Assembly (NCBI RefSeq): GCF_044466355.1
Contig: NZ_JBITMQ010000009.1
Span: forward strand, 310,001-374,000
Direction: 5' to 3'
Source of the DNA: Actinophytocola sp044466355
GTDB taxonomy: Bacteria; Actinomycetota; Actinomycetes; Mycobacteriales; Pseudonocardiaceae
DNA: 64,000 nt
Within the stretch, counting starts at the first letter, position 1. Every line of letters begins with the position of its first letter. The notes under the pieces are model-generated. The model saw only the letters and a program-made list of their open reading frames with translations, did no database searches and was not told the origin of the DNA. The position numbers and the translations under genes are program-made. This document shows, piece after piece, positions 58,812-64,000 of this stretch.

Positions 58812-59591
58812 ATGCAACTGAACGGAGCGCCCGCGACCATCGACCAGGTCAAGGCTCTGGCCCTGACCAACTACGGTCACTTCACGTCGATGCTGACAGA
58901 GGATCGCCGTGTGCGTGGTCTGTCGCTCCACATGCAACGCCTGGCGCGCGACTGCCGCCAGCTCTTTGACGTCGACCTGGACATTGACCAGGTGCGCCAC
59001 TACATCCGCCACGCGTTGACGGATGCGGACCCACGTACGGTCGCGCGCGTCACGGTGTACGACCCCGGGATTGAACTCGGCACGATCGGCTCGGACGCCG
59101 ACCCGCACATCTTGGTGACGACTCGGTCGGCGTCGCCGGACTTGCCTGCGCCTCTCCGCCTGCAAGCTGCCTCGTACCGGCGAGAGATGCCCGCGCTGAA
59201 GCACATCGGCCTCTTCGGCGCCCTCCGTTGTCGGCGGACCGCGCAACGAGAAGGCTTCGACGACGTTCTTTTCCTGAACCCGGACGGGACTATTTCCGAA
59301 ATCGCGACATCGAACATCGGATTCGTGAGGGACGGGCAAATAATCTGGCCGCGGTCGGAGTGGCTGACCGGCATCACGATGACACTGTTGAACCAGGCCC
59401 TTGACGAGCCGATCCACACCGAGCCGGTGACCCTCTCGGACCTGCCATCCATGGAGTTCGCGTTCGCCACCAACGCGGCGGTCGGCATCCGCGCGGTCGC
59501 TTCAGTGGATGACCAGTCGTGGCCCACGGACCACGCGAAGCTGAAGCAGGTTCGCGACCTGTACGCGGACATCCCCGCCGAGCAACTCTGA
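58812..59591 (+). CDS. Aminotransferase class IV family protein
   Basis: A 259-residue fold-type IV PLP protein (relatives: branched-chain aminotransferase, D-amino acid transaminase, ADC lyase). The probable PLP lysine is in PALKHIGLFGALRCRR. The family signature follows as FDDVLFLNPDGTISEIATSN, with Glu in ISE. ATG 58812 has GGAGG. It lies just beyond the AICE core; whether it is element cargo is open. Substrate is unknown. Confidence 0.82.
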   Translation: MQLNGAPATIDQVKALALTNYGHFTSMLTEDRRVRGLSLHMQRLARDCRQLFDVDLDIDQVRHYIRHALTDADPRTVARVTVYDPGIELGTIGSDADPHILVTTRSASPDLPAPLRLQAASYRREMPALKHIGLFGALRCRRTAQREGFDDVLFLNPDGTISEIATSNIGFVRDGQIIWPRSEWLTGITMTLLNQALDEPIHTEPVTLSDLPSMEFAFATNAAVGIRAVASVDDQSWPTDHAKLKQVRDLYADIPAEQL

Positions 59592-59603
59592 CCACAGCGT
59601 CTG

Positions 59604-59637
59604 CGCCGCCGCGATCCGAGCAAATGCCGCGGCGGCG
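59604..59637 (+). terminator. Terminator after the aminotransferase gene
   Basis: A perfect 10-bp stem, CGCCGCCGCG (59604-59613) with CGCGGCGGCG (59628-59637), 14-base loop. Confidence 0.65.
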
Positions 59638-59723
59638 AGCTGACGAACGTTCCCCGTACATGCCCCCAACTTGCCCCCTTGCGTGCCGTCGATCTTGAAC
59701 GCTCTGCTGTCGATGCTGAAGCC

Positions 59724-59819
59724 ATGACCAGCACGACAGAGCCGAATCGACGAAGCCTCCGCAAGGTGGGCGCTGCGCACGGTCGGCGTCAGCACCACAC
59801 AGGGTGGTGGCCGGTGTGA
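59724..59819 (+). CDS. Possible 31-residue micro-ORF
   Basis: ATG 59724 opens a basic 31-residue ORF ending QHHTGWWPV, whose stop overlaps the GTG of the next small ORF (59816). The overlap suggests translational coupling, but there is no independent support for coding. Confidence 0.3.
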   Translation: MTSTTEPNRRSLRKVGAAHGRRQHHTGWWPV

Positions 59820-60103
59820 GCGCGCCCTTGTGGGAGTTGATCGTTTGGCTACTCAGCCTGGTTGCGGTTGTCGGCCTCGGTGAATACGGCGCGGCGTTGG
59901 TGGTCCGAACCGAAGAGCGGCAGTGCGGTCACGACGCTGACGTGAAGCCACGCGCTGACCGAGCCACAAACCGCCATCCCCACCGATCTTCGGCGAATAT
60001 GCGCGCCGCCTCCGCAGCAAGCGCGCAGTTCGCTGGCGCGGCCGCCCCGATCCGGGTTGCGCCGCCCGCCGCACGGGGGTGGCCGCAGCCCGTTCGCGAA
60101 TGA
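59816..60103 (+). CDS. Possible small membrane protein
   Basis: A 95-residue ORF with an N-terminal hydrophobic segment (LWELIVWLLSLVAVVGLGEY) followed by a basic, alanine-rich C-terminal half of low complexity. The N-terminal half looks like a genuine single-pass protein; the C-terminal half may be non-coding and runs into the hairpin array. Coupled by overlap to the micro-ORF upstream. Confidence 0.4.
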   Translation: MSAPLWELIVWLLSLVAVVGLGEYGAALVVRTEERQCGHDADVKPRADRATNRHPHRSSANMRAASAASAQFAGAAAPIRVAPPAARGWPQPVRE

Positions 60104-60249
60104 CGATCTGTGTCTGCGAACGGGTGGTTCCGTTCCTGGTGATGGTGTCCCCGGAACGGAACCTCATTCCCAGCTACACGCCTCCATCCTCGTGTAGCTG
60201 GTGCGGCCCGCCTCCCGACGCCCCCGACCGCATCCGGGAGGCGGGCCGC
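60089..60249 (+). ncRNA. Four consecutive perfect stem-loops (unidentified structured element)
   Basis: Four adjacent hairpins with fully complementary arms are visible. They are 9 bp (60089-60097 with 60116-60124), 11 bp (60126-60136 with 60153-60163), 10 bp (60171-60180 with 60191-60200) and 14 bp (60203-60216 with 60236-60249). Loops are 18, 16, 10 and 19 bases. Little sequence is left unpaired in between. It precedes the AMED_5909-like gene by 61 bases. It may be a structured RNA, a single-strand replication/transfer origin, or tandem terminators. Strand is not determined. Confidence 0.5.
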
Positions 60250-60310
60250 AACTCGGCATCGATCAACCTGCCGCCATTCCTTTAAGGGCAAGGAAACTTG
60301 GTGATCAGTC

Positions 60311-60607
60311 ATGGCATCGGAGAATGATTCCGCGCTGTACCAACAAGGTGCACCCGACACCGTGCGTCGCCCGCAGCGGCCATTCACGTTGGCCGACGCG
60401 GAAGAGGTGGTGTGGCAGCGACGGCCGAACCCTGATGCCAGCACGGCGGAACGAATCGCGTTCCATCGCCGTAGCGCCGAGGTGTACGCGCGTGCTGCCA
60501 AGACCGATCAACGGCACCAACACGAAGCAATGCAGTGGGCCGCCATGGAAATTCGCAAGGCGCGTGAGATCGAGGAGCGACACAGTCGCCCCGCCGAGGA
60601 GACTTAA
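60311..60607 (+). CDS. AMED_5909-like hypothetical protein
   Basis: A 98-residue helical, charged protein. PFTLADAEEVVWQRRPNPDA and AFHRRSAEVYARAAKTDQRHQHEA recall the AMED_5909 family of Pseudonocardiaceae, which has no known function and is often encoded beside XRE regulators. AAGGAAA precedes the ATG. The following regulator starts at the next base, so they are co-transcribed. Confidence 0.7.
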   Translation: MASENDSALYQQGAPDTVRRPQRPFTLADAEEVVWQRRPNPDASTAERIAFHRRSAEVYARAAKTDQRHQHEAMQWAAMEIRKAREIEERHSRPAEET

Positions 60608-61171
60608 GTGGAGAGAGCTGCGACGTCCACGGACGACGGGCATGTGGTCGTGGGTGTGACCGAGGAAGCGATTGCCAAGGCGGTGGGTGAGGAACTGCGG
60701 ATCGCCCGGGAGACGTTGGGGTGGTCCCGCACCTTCATGGTCAGCCGACTGCCCTCCGGTATCGGTGACCGGACGCTGTTGTCGTACGAGCATGGGATGC
60801 GGCAGATCACCGTTTTTCGGTTGATCGAACTCAGTGAGGCGGTGGGACTGGCGTCGTCGTCAGTGTTGGCGATGGCACTCCAACGCGCCCGAGTCGATCT
60901 CGCGAACCTGGAGCTGATCGTTGACCTGCGGTCCCTACTTGCCGACTTCAGTCCGCAGTTCCGACCGCTGCACCAGTGGGCGAAGAACAAGGGAAACCAG
61001 TGTCCGGATGGAATCGCTCGGATACCACCGGCAGCGATAGACGAACTCGCCACGTTCATGGGATGCACACCCCGCGACCTGGTGCTACACCTGACGAAGT
61101 TCACACCGGACTATGTCGCGGAAGTGGTGAATGGCCGTGCGCAGCGGGGCTTGCTGAAAGTTCCCGACTGA
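60608..61171 (+). CDS. XRE-family regulator
   Basis: A 187-residue protein. The N-terminal HTH reads AVGEELRIARETLGWSRTFM, then DRTLLSYEHGMRQITVFRLI. A C-terminal segment of about 90 residues contains AIDELATFMGCTPRDLVLHL. GTG 60608 immediately follows the AMED_5909-like stop. Such pairs recur in Pseudonocardiaceae. Target unknown. Confidence 0.75.
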   Translation: MERAATSTDDGHVVVGVTEEAIAKAVGEELRIARETLGWSRTFMVSRLPSGIGDRTLLSYEHGMRQITVFRLIELSEAVGLASSSVLAMALQRARVDLANLELIVDLRSLLADFSPQFRPLHQWAKNKGNQCPDGIARIPPAAIDELATFMGCTPRDLVLHLTKFTPDYVAEVVNGRAQRGLLKVPD

Positions 61172-61192
61172 CAGTCCGAAGTAGACACGCGG

Positions 61193-62116
61193 TCAGTTGT
61201 CCAGGGTTTCTGCCATCACCACGCACCGGAACCCGGTGTCGTCGTCGCACATGGACTCGGCCGCATCGTTGAACGACGATGGTGTTGCCCGCAGGAACGG
61301 ACTGGTCCAGGCACCACCCTTGAGTTCACGTCGACCAGGCTTGGACTCGGACGAACACCACTCCCAGACGTTGCCGCACATGTCGAAGACGCCATACGGG
61401 CTGACTCCGCTCTGGTAGCACTCCACAGCCGTCGTGCTGCCCACACCGTTCTCACGAACGTTGCATTTGGCCGGAGTGGTCTGGTCGCCCCACGGGTACA
61501 CGGTGCCCCGGGTGCCGCGCGCAGCCTTCTCCCATTGCTGCCCGGTGGGTAGCGACTTGCCTGCCCACTCAGCGTACGCGGCGGCGTCGCTCCAGGTAAC
61601 GAAGACCACGGGATGGTCGCCGCGGTCGGTGGCCGGCCGCCCGTCCTCCCAGTCCTGCGGCGGGGTGTGACCGGTGGCCGCGACAAACCGCGCGTACTCG
61701 TCGTTCGTCACCGGGTAGACGTCGATGTAGAAGGTCGGCAACCAGATGGGTTCGTTGCTCGGCCCCGACAGAAAGACACTCCCATCGACCCGCGCCATGG
61801 AACGGCCGTCGACCGGGTGGCGAACGTGGCCACCGCCGATCGGTTCGGCAACAGCGCTGCCGTCCTCCTCGGGCACAAGCGAGTCACCGGTGAGGAACGA
61901 GAAGCGCGCCTGTGTGTCGGGGTCGCACCGCGACAGCGCGGTATCGAGAGCAGCTTGATTGACCGGCCGAGGGCGGATGTTCTCCTTGCCCGCCTCCCAC
62001 TTGGAGATCATCCGCTCACTGACGCCCAGATGAGCCGCGAACTCCCGGATGCTCATCCGCTTGGCCTCGCGGAGTGCTCGTACCTCGACTCCTGACCAGC
62101 GCTGAACCGTGGCCAC
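61193..62116 (-). CDS. XRE helix-turn-helix fused to an FGE/SUMF1-type domain
   Basis: A 307-residue fusion. Residues 10-60 are an XRE HTH (VRALREAKRMSIREFAAHLG, then RMISKWEAGKENI). From about residue 105 a formylglycine-generating-enzyme fold begins: LPTFYIDVYPVTNDEYARFV, then PVVFVTWSDAAAYAEWAGK, YPWGDQ, and VFDMCGNVWEWCSS. The late region that holds the two catalytic cysteines in true FGE reads ELKGGAWTSPFLRATPSSFN, with no cysteine, so sulfatase activation is unlikely. GGGGAAG precedes GTG 62116. It is downstream of a GntR-like gene on the same strand. Confidence 0.82.
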   Translation of the reverse strand: MATVQRWSGVEVRALREAKRMSIREFAAHLGVSERMISKWEAGKENIRPRPVNQAALDTALSRCDPDTQARFSFLTGDSLVPEEDGSAVAEPIGGGHVRHPVDGRSMARVDGSVFLSGPSNEPIWLPTFYIDVYPVTNDEYARFVAATGHTPPQDWEDGRPATDRGDHPVVFVTWSDAAAYAEWAGKSLPTGQQWEKAARGTRGTVYPWGDQTTPAKCNVRENGVGSTTAVECYQSGVSPYGVFDMCGNVWEWCSSESKPGRRELKGGAWTSPFLRATPSSFNDAAESMCDDDTGFRCVVMAETLDN

Positions 62117-62168
62117 TTCGCCGCTTCCCCCTGTCTCTGGTCCCCCTGCCCCGACAACGACGTGAGCG

Positions 62169-62423
62169 CTACGACCTGTTGGTGACGAACGTGCCCTTGA
62201 CCGGCACGGTGATCACGAGCCCGCGTTCGCGCAGTTCCCTCGTCGCTCGTCGAGCGGTGCCGAGGCTGACGCCGTACTCGTCGGCGAGTTCCCGTTCCGC
62301 GGGAAGGCGGGTGTTGGGCGTCAGCTCCCCGGCATCGATGCGCGCCGCGATGTGATCGGCCATGGCTACGTAGAGGTAGTCCGGGCCGACCTTCGCTGGG
62401 TCGAAGTCAGGGATCTTGCTCAC
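62169..62423 (-). CDS. GntR-family winged-helix regulator, short
   Basis: An 84-residue protein that is essentially a GntR DNA-binding domain: YVAMADHIAARIDAGELTPN, RLPAERELADEYGVSLGTAR and the wing KGTFVTNRS. GTG 62423 is exactly seven bases after TACAGT (62435-62430), so the transcript is probably leaderless. It likely forms an operon with the HTH-FGE gene 52 bases downstream. Confidence 0.8.
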   Translation of the reverse strand: MSKIPDFDPAKVGPDYLYVAMADHIAARIDAGELTPNTRLPAERELADEYGVSLGTARRATRELRERGLVITVPVKGTFVTNRS

Positions 62424-62462
62424 GAGCGCACTGTATGTAGTCAGTAATATCCACGGAACGTA

Positions 62463-62474
62463 AGGACGCGTCCT
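62463..62474. promoter_or_regulatory. 12-bp palindrome between divergent regulators
   Basis: AGGACGCGTCCT is a perfect palindrome about 40 bases from each of the divergent genes. A half-site GCGTCCTA recurs at 62498-62505, overlapping a TATGCT -10 (62504-62509) for the XRE/TPR gene. Confidence 0.5.
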
Positions 62475-62516
62475 AACGCTATACACCGCGTCACAGTGCG
62501 TCCTATGCTGACCTGC

Positions 62517-63824
62517 ATGAACGCGATAACGGCCCCCGAGGAACAGGGCCGTCCGTCGCCTGCGAGTCGAACGGAGAAGGACAAGACTGCGCCATCGGGC
62601 AACGGCCTGCTGACAGCGGCAAGAAAACGGATCGAGTCACCGAGCACGCCGGGCCAACACATGACACGCCAGGAGCTGGCAGAGGCAGTCAACGACCACG
62701 TCTTTCGCGCAACCGGCACACCAGGAGCGGTCGACGCTCGACATGTCGGCCGCTGGGAACGGGGCGTCACCAGGTGGCCCGCAGCGCGATACCGAGTTGC
62801 ACTCCGCGCTGTTCTCAACGTGGCGACGGACGCCGAGCTGGGATTCAGGAGGCCGTCGCGGACTACCGTGGAGGACGTGAACCGCAAGACCTTCCTGAAG
62901 ACAACGCTTGGCGTTGGCGCCGGAGTCTTGCTAGCGCCATCAGACGCCAATCTGATCGAGATCCTGTCCGGCCCGACCACGCACTACCGGCAGATGGAGT
63001 CCGCCGTCGCATCGGACCGGCTGTCTCCGGCCGTAGACGCACACCTGCACCTGGCTGTCGGCATCGTGCGGGATCGCCTCCGCACGTCAGACGGCTTCCG
63101 AACGCTGTCCGAGACCGCCGGGTTGGCAGCCTGGCTCGCCGCGGACCGAGGCGACAACGCCACGGCACGACGCCGTTACGTCGAGGCGATCAAGTACGCC
63201 GAACGTGCACATCATCCGCTGTTGGCCGCGTACATGACAGCCAGCCTCGGCCACTTCGCGACGGAGACCGGCGACAGCAGCCAGGGCCTGTCCCTACTTC
63301 AACGCGCCTCACGCCAGCTCGACGTCAGCGCACCCGCCACTGCACACGCCTGGTTGGCGTCCCTGCTCGCCGTCGCTCACGCGTGCGCGGGTGACCGTAA
63401 ACAAGCGCTGGCCGAGCTTCGCCGAGCAGAGAAGCTGGTCGCCCAGCAACCGGACGAACCGCAGTGGCCGTGGGTGTTCACGTTCTCCCCGGCCAAGGCA
63501 GCTCGGTACCGAGCCAGCGCACTCGGCCGCCTCGGCGATGTCCGAGCCGCGCGATCGGCCTACGCAGCGGCCAGCCCCGCGCTGACCGCCGCCAAGCCGC
63601 GCGCGCTCGCCCAAGTCGAGCACGCCATGGTCCTGGCCCGCGCCGGTGACATCGCCACAGGCTGCTCACTGGCAACCGAGGCCCTCACGGTCGGACGCGC
63701 CTACGGCAGCGAACGCATCACCAGCCGCGTCCGAGAATTCCGCGCCAGCATCAAGCCACGCACCACCGAAGCCGACGCATTGGACAACGCCCTGGCCGCA
63801 CTCTACGAACGGGACGACGGATGA
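62517..63824 (+). CDS. XRE/TPR-like regulator with Tat-like segment
   Basis: A 435-residue protein. Residues 45-105 hold an HTH (HMTRQELAEAVNDHVFRATG, HVGRWERGVTRWPAARYRVA). A short RKTFLKTTLGVGAGVLLAP segment, resembling a Tat signal, follows near residue 125. The rest is an array of helical TPR-like repeats, a common actinobacterial architecture. ATG 62517 follows TATGCT by seven bases. Its stop overlaps the next gene (ATGA). Confidence 0.82.
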   Translation: MNAITAPEEQGRPSPASRTEKDKTAPSGNGLLTAARKRIESPSTPGQHMTRQELAEAVNDHVFRATGTPGAVDARHVGRWERGVTRWPAARYRVALRAVLNVATDAELGFRRPSRTTVEDVNRKTFLKTTLGVGAGVLLAPSDANLIEILSGPTTHYRQMESAVASDRLSPAVDAHLHLAVGIVRDRLRTSDGFRTLSETAGLAAWLAADRGDNATARRRYVEAIKYAERAHHPLLAAYMTASLGHFATETGDSSQGLSLLQRASRQLDVSAPATAHAWLASLLAVAHACAGDRKQALAELRRAEKLVAQQPDEPQWPWVFTFSPAKAARYRASALGRLGDVRAARSAYAAASPALTAAKPRALAQVEHAMVLARAGDIATGCSLATEALTVGRAYGSERITSRVREFRASIKPRTTEADALDNALAALYERDDG

Positions 63825-64000
63825 CACGCCTCGCGGTAACCGGACACCGCGGCCTCTCCGCAGCCACAACCGCACTGGTCGATGCCGCCCTGCGCAGCGA
63901 GATCGCCAATCGAACCAAGTCCGGAGACCTGGTCGGCCTGAGTTGCATCGCCGACGGCGCAGACACCCTCTTCGCGAGAGCCGTACTCGACCACGGCGGC
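63821..64000 (+). CDS. SLOG-like Rossmann protein, truncated by window edge
   Basis: The first 60 residues only. MTRLAVTGHRGLSAATTALV and LVGLSCIADGADTLFARAVL resemble the start of SLOG/LOG-type Rossmann proteins (GHR at the first loop, G-AD at the second), which bind nucleotides or nucleotide-derived signals. It is translationally coupled to the XRE/TPR gene. Function cannot be given from this fragment. Confidence 0.65.
   Translation, partial: MTRLAVTGHRGLSAATTALVDAALRSEIANRTKSGDLVGLSCIADGADTLFARAVLDHGG

Noticed and set aside
60079..60285. A 68-residue plus-strand ORF
   Set aside because: It runs through the four perfect hairpins and has no ribosome binding site or recognisable domain.
61193..62116. 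Diversity-generating retroelement target
   Set aside because: FGE-type domains occur in such targets, but no reverse transcriptase or template/variable repeat pair is present.
49439..64000. A right-hand copy of the tRNA-Ile 3-prime end (attR)
   Set aside because: I looked for GGTTCAAGTCCTCC and TAGGCCCA beyond the tRNA and found none, so no attR or exact element size is claimed.

Overview
The window is a high-GC actinobacterial chromosome segment spanning the replication origin. Gene content and order (cca, NUDIX, DUF6049, murJ, pseudokinase, sigM, anti-sigma, trxB-trxA, cwlM, parB-parA, rsmG, jag, yidC, yidD, rnpA, rpmH, oriC, dnaA, dnaN, gnd, recF, DUF721, gyrB, gyrA, DUF3566, tRNA-Ile) match the conserved origin region of mycobacteria and other Actinobacteria. 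GTG starts, an LLM/F420-type oxidoreductase, a gyrA intein and an AMED_5909-like protein suggest a member of the Pseudonocardiaceae (Saccharothrix, Lentzea, Actinosynnema or Amycolatopsis group). The genus is inference.

Layout: 1-5077 carries a two-component pair, serS, a DUF1707 gene and the threonine-degrading tdh-kbl operon. 5337-8186 is leuS on the minus strand. It is preceded by a well-formed leucine attenuator: a 12-residue leader peptide with three consecutive Leu codons, then a hairpin and a U-tract terminator. 8356-15066 holds accessory housekeeping genes (secreted esterase-like protein, TetR with a hydrolase and membrane proteins, YqgE, MFS, LLM oxidoreductase). 15183-27110 is the conserved cell-envelope and redox block. 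27170-35665 holds a GNAT, an aminotransferase, a Ddl-like ligase, parB-parA and the rsmG-jag-yidC-yidD-rnpA-rpmH operon. Three parS sites lie in this stretch. 35666-38303 contains the dnaA promoter region, dnaA and oriC with several DnaA boxes and an AT-rich stretch. 38304-49182 runs dnaN to gyrA plus the DUF3566 gene. GyrA is interrupted by a 421-residue intein at its catalytic tyrosine.

From about 49.3 kb the window becomes accessory. Next to tRNA-Ile(GAT) lie a Panacea-domain antitoxin with a putative toxin. They are followed by an integrative conjugative element of the actinobacterial (AICE, pSAM2-like) type on the minus strand: integrase, excisionase, DUF3631 ATPase, DnaB-N-like protein, zinc-finger membrane protein, FtsK/TraB translocase, DUF2637 spread-type protein, and a divergent GntR repressor. 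A CTAG-rich array with a 16-bp perfect inverted repeat sits just downstream of the FtsK gene, where a transfer locus would be expected. No right attachment site is seen, so the element's right end is undefined.

58.6-64.0 kb holds an aminotransferase class IV gene preceded by TGAAC repeats, a small-ORF region followed by four consecutive perfect stem-loops (60089-60249), an AMED_5909-like gene and an XRE regulator. It ends in a regulatory cluster: a GntR-like protein, an XRE-HTH fused to an FGE/SUMF1-type domain, an XRE/TPR-like protein and the start of a SLOG-like Rossmann protein. The least explained parts are the four-hairpin element, the HTH-FGE cluster and the Panacea partner gene. The leuS attenuator is the best-supported regulatory find.
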